From positions 1 to 64,000 of the forward strand of contig NZ_BAGA01000074.1 in NCBI RefSeq assembly GCF_000308595.1: a DNA stretch of 64,000 nucleotides, read 5' to 3'. The position numbers and the translations under genes are program-made. Source of the stretch: Nocardia higoensis NBRC 100133 (GTDB lineage: Bacteria > Actinomycetota > Actinomycetes > Mycobacteriales > Mycobacteriaceae). This document shows positions 25,503-34,681 of the stretch, piece after piece. Under the pieces are notes generated by a model that saw nothing but the letters and a program-made list of their open reading frames with translations, did not search any database and was not told the origin of the DNA. Every line of letters starts with the position of its first letter. The first letter of the stretch is position 1.

Positions 25503-26120
25503 CTAGCGCGTGACGACCATGCGCACCGGCGTCGGGTCGAAACCGTTGCAGGGGTTGTTGATCTGGGGGCAGTTGGAGACCAGCACCAGGGTGTCGATCT
25601 CGGCGCGCAGCGTGACCTTCTTGCCCGGCGCGGACAGCCCGTCGACGATGCCGAGGGTGCCGTCGGCCTCCACCGGCACGTTCATGAACCAGTTGATGTT
25701 GGACACCAGATCCCGTTTGCCGAGGCCCCATTCGAGTGCGGCGGTGAGGAAGTTCTCCACACAGGCGTGCTGGTGGCGGGTGTGGTGGCCGTAGCGCAGG
25801 GTGTTCGACTCCTGCGAGCAGGCGCCCGCGATGGTGTCGTGGTTGCCGACCTCGTCGTCGACGACCGTCATCAGGGCGGTGCCGTTGTCGGTGCGCAGCA
25901 CGCTGCCGGTGGTGAGGAAGATATTGCGCTGAGCGGCGATGGTGGCCTGGGCGCTGTAGCGGTCGGTGTGGTCGGCGGCGGAGTAGAGCAGGCAGTCCAC
26001 CGCCTGGTTGCCGTGCAGGTCGATGATCTCGAGCTGGTCGCCTGCCCGGACGACGGCCGACCACGGGGCGCAGGCGGGCACGGTCTCGTCGAGGACGACG
26101 GTGCGGGTGAGGGTGCTCAT
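25503..26120 (-). CDS. DUF1989 protein, carboxyguanidine deiminase subunit (UAAP2-like)
   Basis: A 205-residue DUF1989 protein formerly called urea amidolyase-associated protein 2. The family signature is present: GDQLEIIDLHGNQAVDCLLYSA, CSQESNTLRYGHH and the C-terminal VLVSNCPQINNPCNGF. Published work on this family assigns it, with its partner, to carboxyguanidine deiminase (CgdAB), which converts carboxyguanidine to allophanate and ammonia. The ATG at 26120 overlaps the stop of the partner gene by 4 bp (ATGA), as expected for a heteromer. Conserved Cys/His residues probably hold a metal. Confidence 0.83.
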   Translation of the reverse strand: MSTLTRTVVLDETVPACAPWSAVVRAGDQLEIIDLHGNQAVDCLLYSAADHTDRYSAQATIAAQRNIFLTTGSVLRTDNGTALMTVVDDEVGNHDTIAGACSQESNTLRYGHHTRHQHACVENFLTAALEWGLGKRDLVSNINWFMNVPVEADGTLGIVDGLSAPGKKVTLRAEIDTLVLVSNCPQINNPCNGFDPTPVRMVVTR

Positions 26121-26869
26121 GCGTGGATCTCCTTCGTGCGGGCGGCATTCCAGGCCTCTTCGGTGTTGCGCACGGCGCGGCGGTATTCCGGATCGGTGTT
26201 GTGCTCGGTGAGCAGGTCGGCGGGCGCGTGCCAGGCCACCAGGTCGAGATCGGTGACGGCGGTGTCGTCGAGCGCGTGCTCGGCGTTGACCACCAGCAGC
26301 GTGACCGGCAGGTGCACGATCAGGTCGACCGTCGCGCCCGCGCCCGCGCTGCCGGTGGCGACCAGCCCGCCGTCGGCTTCGACCCGCACCCCGCGGAAGA
26401 ACGACACGCTCGGCGCGACGTCGCGGGGTTCGAGTCCCTGCTTGGCCGCCGCCAGCCGCATCGCCTGCCTGGCACGGGGGCTCGGCCCGCACAGCGCGTC
26501 GTGGCGAGCCGATTCGTCGGCGAGCACGGTGGCCAGCACCCGGCCCTGGTCCGACAGCAGCGGATGGCCCGCGCCCAGGTAGGCCTGCCATGGCACCTTC
26601 ACGGTGTCGGCGACATTGAGCCGCTCCCACGGGGCGTCGGCGCGCAGCAGCAGGACGTGGGCGCAGGCCGCGCCGTCGGGGTCGCCCAGCCGCACCCGGG
26701 TGCCGCGGCCGAGAACGACGTTCGCGTAGCCGCCCGCCGGGATGCGGCGCGCGAAGGTGATCTCCGCCGGATCGATGCCCGCGGGCAGTGCGGGCTCGGC
26801 GATGGTCGCGGCGGCCTCCTGCGCGCGGGCGTGCTCACGTGCGGCCACGGTGGATGCGGTACTGGTCAT
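26117..26869 (-). CDS. DUF1989 protein, carboxyguanidine deiminase subunit (UAAP1-like)
   Basis: A 250-residue DUF1989 protein, the longer of the pair. After an Ala-rich lead of about 35 residues come ARRIPAGGYANVVLGRGTRVRLGDPDGAACAHVLL, the NVADTVKVPWQAYL segment and PSVSFFRGVRVEADG. The family is the second subunit of carboxyguanidine deiminase. Gene order permease-UAAP1-UAAP2-carboxylase-atzF matches the guanidine-use clusters described in other bacteria, so guanidine rather than urea is the likely nitrogen source. Confidence 0.83.
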   Translation of the reverse strand: MTSTASTVAAREHARAQEAAATIAEPALPAGIDPAEITFARRIPAGGYANVVLGRGTRVRLGDPDGAACAHVLLLRADAPWERLNVADTVKVPWQAYLGAGHPLLSDQGRVLATVLADESARHDALCGPSPRARQAMRLAAAKQGLEPRDVAPSVSFFRGVRVEADGGLVATGSAGAGATVDLIVHLPVTLLVVNAEHALDDTAVTDLDLVAWHAPADLLTEHNTDPEYRRAVRNTEEAWNAARTKEIHA

Positions 26870-26914
26870 CGGGTCTTCCTCTCCGAGAGTGATTGCGGGA
26901 ACCGGCGATCCGGG

Positions 26915-28435
26915 TCAGGCCGGGGCGACCGCGGGGACGGGTTCGCGGGCGGGGGCTGCGAGGGTGAGGCGCTGGACGACGACGCCGACGGCGACGGTCG
27001 CGACGAGGAACAGCGGCGCCGACCACAACATCCACCAGGAGCCGCCCTCGGGGGTGTAGACCTCCGGTCGCGGCCAGGCGAGGTTCACCACCATCGCCAC
27101 GCCCCACACCACGGCGAGCAGGTTGATCGGGATGCCCATGCGGCCGAGGCGGAACAGGCCCGAGGGCACCTGTTCGTCGGCGGGCCAGCCGCGGAAGCGG
27201 CGCACCAGCAGCGGCACGGTCACCAGCAGGTAGGCCAGGTAGAGGGTGACGATGCAGACGCTGGCCAGCGTGGAGAAGATCGCCGCGTTGCCGAGGTTGA
27301 CCACCAGCAGCGTGATGCCGAGGACGCCGATCACCACGGCGGGCAGCACGGGGGTGCCGAATCGGGCGTGCACGGTCGAGAGCTGCTGCGCGAAGGGCAG
27401 TTTGCCATCGCGGGCCATCGAGAACATCAGACGGGAGCCGGCGGTTTGGATCGCCAGGGTGCACACGGTCACCGCGACCGCGACGCAGCCGAGCAGCACC
27501 GTGCCCGCGGGGCTGTTCAGCTTGGCCGAGATGACGTAGGCGAGGCCCTCGGAGGCCAGCTTGCCGTCGGTCAGGCTCGGAGCGGCCATCAGCGCGCCCA
27601 GCATCATCAGCCCGCCGCCGATGGCCGACGCGGCCAGCGCGGTGAGGATGGTGCGCGGGGCGACCCGGCGCGGGTTCTTGGTCTCCTCGGAGAGTTCGCC
27701 CGCGGAGTCGAAGCCGACCATCACGTAGGCCGCCATCAGGCCCGAGACCAGGAAGGCCGCCCAGAAGGGTCCAGGCGCCGCGGTCGAATTGTCCAGCACC
27801 ACATCGGGTCCGCGATCGACGTTGGCGAAGAAGACTCCGATGATGGCGAGTACGCCGACGATCTCGATGGTGACGCCGATGGAGTTCAGCCGCGCCATCC
27901 AGTCGATGCCGACCACATTGACCAGCGTGGTCAGGATCAGCAGCACGCTGCCCAGCAGCACCGCGTTCGCCGCGCCCGACGGCGAGGTGAGCGCGCTGTC
28001 CGCACCGATGATCTGGAATCCGCTCCAGATCGCGGGCAGCACCACCTGCAGCGCGATGGCCGCCGCCGCAGCGGTGACGACCTGGGCGATGATCATCATC
28101 CAACCGGCGAACCAGCCGATCGTCTCCCCGGCCAGCCTGCGTGACCACTGGTAGATACAGCCCGAAATCGGGTAGCGCGCGGCCAGTTCGGCGAAGTTCA
28201 GCGCGACCAGGAACTGGCCGGCGAACACGATCGGCCAGGTCCAGAAGAAGGCCGCGCCGCCGAATCCGTAACCGAAGCCGAAGAACTGGAAGATCGTGGT
28301 GAGGATCGAGACGAACGAGAATCCGGCCGCGAACGAGGCGTAGCGGCCGAGCTTGCGATGCAGGACTGGCTGATAGCCGAACCGTTCGAGGTCGGCGCTG
28401 TCGGTCGATTCCGACGGGGTGAGTGTGGTGGCCAT
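26915..28435 (-). CDS. APC-family amino acid/guanidine permease
   Basis: A 506-residue integral membrane protein with about 12 transmembrane helices, of the amino acid-polyamine-organocation family. Visible are RYPISGCIYQWSRRL in the first-helix hairpin region and GFDSAGELSEETKNPRRVAPR, the APC loop after helix 6. GAAGGAAG lies 7-8 bp before the ATG. It is the first gene of the five-gene nitrogen operon and so is the probable importer of guanidine or a guanidino compound. Two TetR-type operator candidates lie upstream; no guanidine riboswitch consensus was recognised. Confidence 0.83.
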   Translation of the reverse strand: MATTLTPSESTDSADLERFGYQPVLHRKLGRYASFAAGFSFVSILTTIFQFFGFGYGFGGAAFFWTWPIVFAGQFLVALNFAELAARYPISGCIYQWSRRLAGETIGWFAGWMMIIAQVVTAAAAAIALQVVLPAIWSGFQIIGADSALTSPSGAANAVLLGSVLLILTTLVNVVGIDWMARLNSIGVTIEIVGVLAIIGVFFANVDRGPDVVLDNSTAAPGPFWAAFLVSGLMAAYVMVGFDSAGELSEETKNPRRVAPRTILTALAASAIGGGLMMLGALMAAPSLTDGKLASEGLAYVISAKLNSPAGTVLLGCVAVAVTVCTLAIQTAGSRLMFSMARDGKLPFAQQLSTVHARFGTPVLPAVVIGVLGITLLVVNLGNAAIFSTLASVCIVTLYLAYLLVTVPLLVRRFRGWPADEQVPSGLFRLGRMGIPINLLAVVWGVAMVVNLAWPRPEVYTPEGGSWWMLWSAPLFLVATVAVGVVVQRLTLAAPAREPVPAVAPA

Positions 28436-28466
28436 GGCTGGCTTCCTTCGGCGTCGCGGCCAATAT

Positions 28467-28575
28467 CTGTCACTCGATAGTTTTCGGTTTCCGATGACAT
28501 CTGCGGTGACGGCGCTGCTTCGGGCTCGTTACTGCCGGTAACTTCTGGATTTCCCATGTTTCTGTCAGATGACAG
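28467..28575. promoter_or_regulatory. Two operator-like palindromes between permease and TetR genes
   Basis: CTGTCAGATGACAG at 28562-28575 is a perfect 6-bp-arm palindrome around GA. A related imperfect copy, CTGTCACTCGATAG, lies at 28467-28480, close to the permease start. Together they fit binding by the divergent TetR protein in front of each gene. Confidence 0.5.
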
Positions 28576-28640
28576 GTATCGCGACGGCTGACGGCTCGGG
28601 CACTGAGCTCGGTGATCCGGCCGCCGCCGAGCGTTGAGTG

Positions 28641-29324
28641 ATGGGCGAGAATGGGCAGGTGACCTCCCTTGGGCCAGGGCGTCCGCGTCTCGCGCCGCGG
28701 CGACGTGAGGGCCGGACCCCGCGCGCGGAGATCCTCGACGCCGCCGCCGAGCTGTTCACCACCCAGGGCTACGCCAGCACCTCGACTCGCGGCATCGCCG
28801 ACGCGGTGGGGATCAGGCAGGCCTCGCTCTATCACCACTTCGGCGCCAAGGACGACATTCTCGAGGCGTTGCTCGCCGGAACCGTGAGCGGGCCGCTCGA
28901 GCTGGCCGAATCGTTGCGTGCGGAAGCCGTGCCCGCCGCGGTGCGGCTCTACGCGCTGGTTCGCTACGACGTGGCGCAGTTGTGTGCTGCGCGATGGAAT
29001 CTCGGTGCGCTGTATCTGCTGCCCGAGCTGCGCTCCCCGCGCTTCGCGACCTTCCGCGCGCAGCGCGACGAACTACGCGGGCATTACGAGCGATTCGCCG
29101 CCGAAGTGATCGCGGAGGAGGGGCTGGCGAGCGCGCCCGGTGTCGAGGTGCTGCCGTTCCGGCTGGTGGAGAGCGTCATCAATATCCGCTCCGACGAGGG
29201 GCGCGCGCCGGAGTACGCCGAGCGGCTCATTCCGGAAGCGGTCCTGCAGATGCTGGGCAGGACCGAGATCGGCGCGGATGTGCGGGAAGCCGCCGCGCGG
29301 TTGCTGCCTCGCCCGGGGGACTGA
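28641..29324 (+). CDS. TetR-family regulator of the guanidine/urea cluster
   Basis: A protein of about 227 residues with a basic N-terminus (GRPRLAPRRREGRTP) and a TetR HTH at about 28-75 (ILDAAAELFTTQGYASTSTRGIADAVGIRQASLYHHF). The C-terminal helical domain is generic. It is divergent from the permease, 205 bp apart, with two palindromes between them, so it likely controls the nitrogen operon. Start codon choice is uncertain: ATG 28641 and GTG 28659 are both possible; neither has a strong SD. Confidence 0.82.
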   Translation: MGENGQVTSLGPGRPRLAPRRREGRTPRAEILDAAAELFTTQGYASTSTRGIADAVGIRQASLYHHFGAKDDILEALLAGTVSGPLELAESLRAEAVPAAVRLYALVRYDVAQLCAARWNLGALYLLPELRSPRFATFRAQRDELRGHYERFAAEVIAEEGLASAPGVEVLPFRLVESVINIRSDEGRAPEYAERLIPEAVLQMLGRTEIGADVREAAARLLPRPGD

Positions 29325-29513
29325 ACACGGGTGATCGCCGCCGCGTTCGCGCGCGCGTGGCACGAGCTCATCGACCATGACATGGGTCCGATCGCCGTGC
29401 CGAGTCCGGCGGCGGTGGCAGGAACGCGACCCCCGGCGGAACGTCGAAGCCCTCGTCCCCGGGGGCGGAGACAAGGGCTTCGACGTGTGGTCCGCCGGAA
29501 ACCGGCGAAGAAC

Positions 29514-30716
<1,203 letters not shown>

Positions 30717-30855
30717 CGCAACTCCTCCTCGGCATAGGGAGGATCGTCGTACTCGACCGAACGATCGCTCCGACTGAACACTCTCACCAGACCGGTGGTG
30801 CTGTCAAATAGTTGCTCTGAACTGTGTTGATGAGCGGGTTGTCCGGAATCGGTAG

Positions 30856-30874
30856 TGTTCGGATAAGCTGAACA
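30856..30874. promoter_or_regulatory. Inverted repeat TGTTC-n9-GAACA before the fusion regulator
   Basis: TGTTC at 30856-30860 and GAACA at 30870-30874 form a 19-bp inverted repeat that ends 3 bp before the regulator ATG. The same TGAACA half-site recurs at 30775-30780, upstream of the divergent acyl-CoA dehydrogenase. It is a candidate operator or auto-repression site. Confidence 0.45.
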
Positions 30875-30876
30875 TC

Positions 30877-31926
30877 ATGTCCGTTCCGTCATCGAGTGCA
30901 CCGCTGTCGAACACCGGGCCGCCCCCCGCGGCGACTCCCCGTGCGGTCGCGCCGAACGCCTCGATGCCGAGTGTGGCCGTGCCGGGGATACCCGTGCGGA
31001 GGCTGCCGGCGACCCCGACCGGCTCCGGAGCTGCTGCGCCGGGGGCGCAGGCGGGCCCGGGTGCGGTGCGGGCGCCACACGAGGCGATCCGTGCCGCGCG
31101 CGTCGCGGCGGGGCTCTCGCTGCGTGAGTTGGCGCGGCGCATCGCAGTGAGTCCGGCCACGCTCAGTGCGATCGAGAACGGGCGCACCGGGTTGTCGGTC
31201 GAGCGGCTCAACGATGTGGCCGCCGCTCTCGGCCTGACCGCCCCGCAACTGCTCGGCGGTGGTAGCCCTGCCGCGCCCGGCGGCGGCAGCACGGAGACCG
31301 CCGCCGCGGGGCGCAACCACGGTGCGCATCCCGACTGGCGGGTATTCGGGCCGCTGGACGCCGACCCGGTGCTGACCGCCGCCATCGCCTCCTTCGTCGA
31401 CATCGGCTACCACGGCACCACCGTGCGCGCGCTGGCCGATCGCGCCGGCACCAGCGTGCCCGGCCTCTACCACCGCTATCGCGACAAACAGGATCTGCTG
31501 GTGCGCATTCTCGACCTGACGATGGACGAGTTGCATTGGCGGGTGCCCGCCGCCTGCGCCGACGGCGAGGATGCCGTGACCAGGGTCCGCCTGATCGTCG
31601 AGGCGCTCGCCCTGTTCCACACCCACCGCAGAGAACTCGGCTTCATCGGCGCCAGCGAGATGCGCAGCCTGCTGCCCGCCGACCGCACCCGCATCGCCCG
31701 CTCCCGCCGCGAGATCCAGCGCATCCTCGACGAGGAGATCGAATCCGGCCGTGCCGCCGGAGATTTCGACATCGAGGATCCGCAGGCCGCCGGTCGCGCG
31801 ATCTCCACCATGTGCACCGGCATCGCGCAGTGGTTCTCCGACCGCGGCCCCTACACCCCCGAGCAGATCGCCGCCCAGTACGCCGATTTCGCGATCGGCC
31901 TGCTCACCCCCGCTCGTCCGGCCTGA
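30877..31926 (+). CDS. XRE-TetR fusion transcriptional regulator
   Basis: A 349-residue regulator with two DNA-binding heads. After a 65-residue Pro/Ala-rich lead there is a Cro/CI-type HTH at about 70-128 (AARVAAGLSLRELARRIAVSPATLSAIENGRTG). A linker follows, then a TetR HTH at about 163-210 (AIASFVDIGYHGTTVRALADRAGTSVPGLYHRYRDK) and a TetR_C-type ligand domain with FHTHRRELGFIGASEMR. Both HTHs keep their conserved positions, so neither looks decayed. It faces an acyl-CoA dehydrogenase gene, suggesting an acyl-CoA or related ligand and control of lipid breakdown. Confidence 0.85.
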   Translation: MSVPSSSAPLSNTGPPPAATPRAVAPNASMPSVAVPGIPVRRLPATPTGSGAAAPGAQAGPGAVRAPHEAIRAARVAAGLSLRELARRIAVSPATLSAIENGRTGLSVERLNDVAAALGLTAPQLLGGGSPAAPGGGSTETAAAGRNHGAHPDWRVFGPLDADPVLTAAIASFVDIGYHGTTVRALADRAGTSVPGLYHRYRDKQDLLVRILDLTMDELHWRVPAACADGEDAVTRVRLIVEALALFHTHRRELGFIGASEMRSLLPADRTRIARSRREIQRILDEEIESGRAAGDFDIEDPQAAGRAISTMCTGIAQWFSDRGPYTPEQIAAQYADFAIGLLTPARPA

Positions 31927-32049
31927 CGCCGGTTCGCTCGGTCTGTGCCCCGCCGGGGCGCAACGGTGCCCTTGTGTCCGGTTCGGTACCGGACTGCACC
32001 GTGTGCTCGTGCGTCGGTGTTCCCGAGCGCCGAGCCAGGATTCGGGGCG

Positions 32050-32236
32050 GGCCTTGCGGTGCTCTGCCGGCGCCTGCTGTGAGGTTCGCAGGTCGAGGAT
32101 GTCGTCGGCGAGCTGCTCGACGACGCTCTGCTGATGGCTGATGGCTGATGGCTGATGGCTGATGAGCACGAGGGCCGGGCCGTCGCCGCCGGGTCGGTCG
32201 AGCAGATCGCCCGAGTCGAGATCACTCGTCGGGTCC
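32050..32236 (-). pseudogene. Possible remnant of an ABC-F ATPase C-terminus
   Basis: On the minus strand one frame reads ...GPALVLISH.. and ..VVEQLADDILDLRT.., which resembles the SHD switch region and the following helix of ABC-F proteins. Nothing upstream resembles Walker motifs and no start is present. Between the two blocks a heptanucleotide repeat adds 7 residues in frame. If correct, this is a 60-residue scrap left from a deletion next to the MerR gene. The evidence is short and the call uncertain. Confidence 0.3.
32131..32165 (+). repeat. Heptanucleotide tandem repeat (CTGATGG)4-CTGATGA
   Basis: Five consecutive 7-bp units, the last with a final A. This is the only clear microsatellite noticed in the window. 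Three units equal 21 bp, so slippage by three keeps a reading frame. Confidence 0.95.
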
Positions 32237-32249
32237 GGGCGGGCGCCGG

Positions 32250-32975
32250 TCAGTCGGCGAGTTCTCCGGACGCGAGTACAGCGTCCAGGTGAGTGCCCGC
32301 GCCGAGCAGGGCGCGGGAGCGGCGGTGGATGTCGTCCTGGCGGGCTCTCAGCCCGGCGAGTACGTCGCTCCAGCGGCCGGTGCCTCGCAGGTCCGGCATG
32401 AGGGTGCGGAGTGCATCGATGCCGTAGCCCGCCCCGCGCAATTGGTGCACGATCCGGGCGTCGCGCACATCGGTGGGGGAGTACCGGCGCGCGCCGTTCG
32501 GTCCGGCGCGACCTGGTCGCACGAGACCGGACGCGTCCCAGTGCCGCAGGGTCGAGGTGCGGACGCCGAGTGCGCCGGCGAGTTCGGCGATGGTCATGGC
32601 GTCGGAGGGGTGCACCGCGTCGATGGGCTCGGCGGCGATGACGGCGGCAGCAGCTCGGGCGGCGGCGAGGTCGCGGCGTTGGATGTCGAGGCGGGCATGG
32701 GCGGTGTCCATCAGGGCGAGCAGGTCGGCCTCGGGACCGGAGTGGGCGGTGCGCACGATATGTGCCGCCTGTGTGGGGCCGGTGCCCGCGGCGAGGGCTC
32801 GGTAGGCGAGGGCGCAGTCGAGGTGCTGTTGCCCGTAGACGCGGTAGCCGCTCGGGGTGCGGCGCGCGGGCGGCAAGATGCCGGAGCGTTCGAGTTTGCG
32901 CACCTGCTCGGCCGAATACCCGCTGCGTCGCGCGACATCGATCGTGCGTAATGCCGTGCTGTGCCGGGTCGGCAC
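32250..32975 (-). CDS. Double-HTH MerR-family regulator
   Basis: A 241-residue protein carrying two MerR winged helices. The first is at about 8-60 (LRTIDVARRSGYSAEQVRKLERSGILPP...GYRVY), the second at about 126-180 (MTIAELAGALGVRTSTLRHWDASGLVRPG...ARRYSPTDV), joined by a helical Ala-rich linker. No metal-binding Cys or drug-binding domain follows. The GTG at 32975 is chosen because GGAGGTG lies 5-6 bp upstream; a longer frame to 33017 has a weaker start. The 62 bp to the divergent DUF6194-like gene would hold the shared promoter. The target is unknown. Confidence 0.8.
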   Translation of the reverse strand: MPTRHSTALRTIDVARRSGYSAEQVRKLERSGILPPARRTPSGYRVYGQQHLDCALAYRALAAGTGPTQAAHIVRTAHSGPEADLLALMDTAHARLDIQRRDLAAARAAAAVIAAEPIDAVHPSDAMTIAELAGALGVRTSTLRHWDASGLVRPGRAGPNGARRYSPTDVRDARIVHQLRGAGYGIDALRTLMPDLRGTGRWSDVLAGLRARQDDIHRRSRALLGAGTHLDAVLASGELAD

Positions 32976-33037
32976 GTGTCCACCTCCGGAAATCGCGGGC
33001 GAAGTCCACACAAGCACTTCAATGTAACGCTCGAAGC

Positions 33038-33505
33038 ATGACCATCGACGAGATCATCGAGTTCACCGAATCCCTCGGCGCTGTGCTGACCCTGCGCCCG
33101 GGGCCGGGCGACGGCTCCCCGGAGATCGCCTGGGGCGACGTGTTCTTCTATGTCGCACCCGACGGGCAGGTACCCGCCGCGACGCAGCCCTTCGCGACCG
33201 TCGTGACGAAGGACTATCCCGGCGACGAACAGTCCCGCCTGGATCGGCCGGGCGCGTTTCGCCTCAACATCGACGCGGGCCGCGACAGCTTCGCGGCACA
33301 CCTCGGCCGCAGTCCGCGGGAAAGCCCGGCGGCGCCGGAAGATCCGAGCATCGAGGACACCGTGGTCGCCCACCCCGTCTACGGCTCCGCGGGCTGGGTA
33401 TCGGTGGTGAATCCGGGCTCGCGCACGGCCGGAGTCTGCCGGGAGCTCCTCGGAGTGGCACACCGGCGAGCGCGCGCACGACGGGAGCGACGACCCGCAC
33501 GATGA
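33038..33505 (+). CDS. DUF6194-like protein
   Basis: A 155-residue cytosolic protein. It begins MTIDEIIEFTESLGAVLTLRPGPGDGSPEIAWGD and continues with ATQPFATVVTKDYPGDEQSRLDRPGAFRLNI and DTVVAHPVYGSAGWVSVVNPG, which I recognise as the pattern of the DUF6194 family of actinobacteria; function unknown. The composition suggests a compact alpha/beta fold. It is divergent from the double-HTH MerR gene, which may control it. Confidence 0.72.
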   Translation: MTIDEIIEFTESLGAVLTLRPGPGDGSPEIAWGDVFFYVAPDGQVPAATQPFATVVTKDYPGDEQSRLDRPGAFRLNIDAGRDSFAAHLGRSPRESPAAPEDPSIEDTVVAHPVYGSAGWVSVVNPGSRTAGVCRELLGVAHRRARARRERRPAR

Positions 33506-33524
33506 GCGCGCCGTGGGAGGATGA

Positions 33525-33755
33525 TCAGTACAGTTCCGCGGTCGCCCCGTTGGCGAGGTGCTCGACCACGCGCAACCGGTCGGTGACCGCGACGAGTAGT
33601 TCCTGGGATTCCTCGGTCAGGTCGGCGGCGGCGCGCAGCAGGTAACGCAGCCGTGGCTCGTGCAGGAGTCCGACGCGTTGCGCGTCGCTGTCGCCACCGT
33701 GGGCGGGGAGTTCGCTGAGACCGTTCGATCGATCTTCGAACTGCGCCGGCATCAT
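33525..33755 (-). CDS. Small hypothetical protein, 76 aa
   Basis: A short ORF with a good ribosome binding site (GGAAGGA, spacing about 6) before paired ATG codons. The second half, HEPRLRYLLRAAADLTEESQELLVAVTDRLRVVE, is strongly helical and resembles the C-terminal tail often seen after XRE-type HTH domains, but no HTH is present here. It could be a small stand-alone protein or a leftover of such a regulator. Convergent with the DUF6194-like gene. Confidence 0.5.
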   Translation of the reverse strand: MMPAQFEDRSNGLSELPAHGGDSDAQRVGLLHEPRLRYLLRAAADLTEESQELLVAVTDRLRVVEHLANGATAELY

Positions 33756-34071
33756 GGGCTGTCCTTCCGTGCACCGGGCTCCGACATTTCCGGTCTGGAT
33801 CCGGCCCGTCTGGTCGCTGGATGTTAGCCGAATGTGCTCGGATGTGGTCGACTTTTGTGGTCGCTGTCATGGGGGCTGGACACATCGTGGCACGGTGGGG
33901 CATCCGCGGGCGACCCGTATGGGGCCGTGGGCAGGTTGAGCAGCCCATCGAGCGGGGATTGCTGATCGATGTCCGAAGGGTATGACCGTGGGTTCGTCGG
34001 ACCTCGGACGCTGATTCGGGCGGGGCGATCGGCGTAGGGTGAAGAGATCGTCGGACTCGGGGAGGTCGGTC
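33756..34071. other. Intergenic stretch, two divergent promoters expected
   Basis: A 61-codon plus-strand ORF (33754-33939) has several Cys but no SD and overlaps the start of the divergent gene, so it is not called. Around 33810-33870 the sequence is relatively T-rich and may be a promoter for the small gene on the minus strand. Confidence 0.35.
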
Positions 34072-34662
34072 GTGAGGACAGTCGAGCGGTTGCGGATATT
34101 CGTGCGCACCCTGGGACGTGCGCGGCGGCACCGTGGAGATCTGGCGGGCTGGCTGGCGCGCAGGCCCCAACTGGCGGCGGGCGTGCTGACCTTCGAGACG
34201 GCGCTGATGGTCAGCAACCGGGTCGACCCGCACCTGAAGGAGCTGGCCGAGCTGAAGACCGCCGCGTTGGTCAACTGCGAATTCTGCCTCGATATCGGAT
34301 CGGCGATCGCGCACTCCGGCGGCGTCACCGAACAGCAGATCGCCGACCTGCCGCGTTATCGGACCAGCCCGGCCTACAACGACCTCGAGAAACTCGTGAT
34401 CGCCTATGCCGAGGCCATGACCGTGACGCCGGCGATCGGACTGGACGAGTTGCGCGCACAACTGCTCGACCGTCTCGGCCGGACCCAGGTCACCGAACTG
34501 GCCGTGGCGATCGCATGGGAGAACCAGCGGGCCCGGCTCAACCAGGCGCTCGGCGTCCGGCCGACCGGGATGGCCGAGGGGATGGCCTGCGCGTTGCCCG
34601 AAGCCGGCGGCGATTCCGCGTCGCCGCAGCGCGATCTGCCGGTGACGCTGCGGCCCGAGTGA
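34072..34662 (+). CDS. Carboxymuconolactone decarboxylase/AhpD-like protein
   Basis: A 196-residue all-helical protein of the AhpD/CMD family. The redox-type CEFC motif at 69-72 follows LKELAELKTAALVN, with a downstream ...IAHSGGVTEQQI segment. AhpD-like members act in peroxide reduction or as general thiol-dependent reductases. GTG 34072 has GGAGG 6 bp upstream; an in-frame GTG 33 bp earlier lacks one. It is convergent with an AraC-type regulator. Which partner peroxidase it serves is not visible here. Confidence 0.8.
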   Translation: MRTVERLRIFVRTLGRARRHRGDLAGWLARRPQLAAGVLTFETALMVSNRVDPHLKELAELKTAALVNCEFCLDIGSAIAHSGGVTEQQIADLPRYRTSPAYNDLEKLVIAYAEAMTVTPAIGLDELRAQLLDRLGRTQVTELAVAIAWENQRARLNQALGVRPTGMAEGMACALPEAGGDSASPQRDLPVTLRPE

Positions 34663-34681
34663 TCTTCCGGTGGGTTGTATC

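Noticed and set aside
28436..28640. Guanidine riboswitch upstream of the permease
   Set aside because: No match by eye to ykkC, mini-ykkC or ykkC-III consensus elements; palindromes for a TetR protein explain the region better. A covariance-model search would decide.
33754..33939. 61-codon plus-strand ORF with CxxC
   Set aside because: No SD and overlaps the start of the better supported minus-strand gene.
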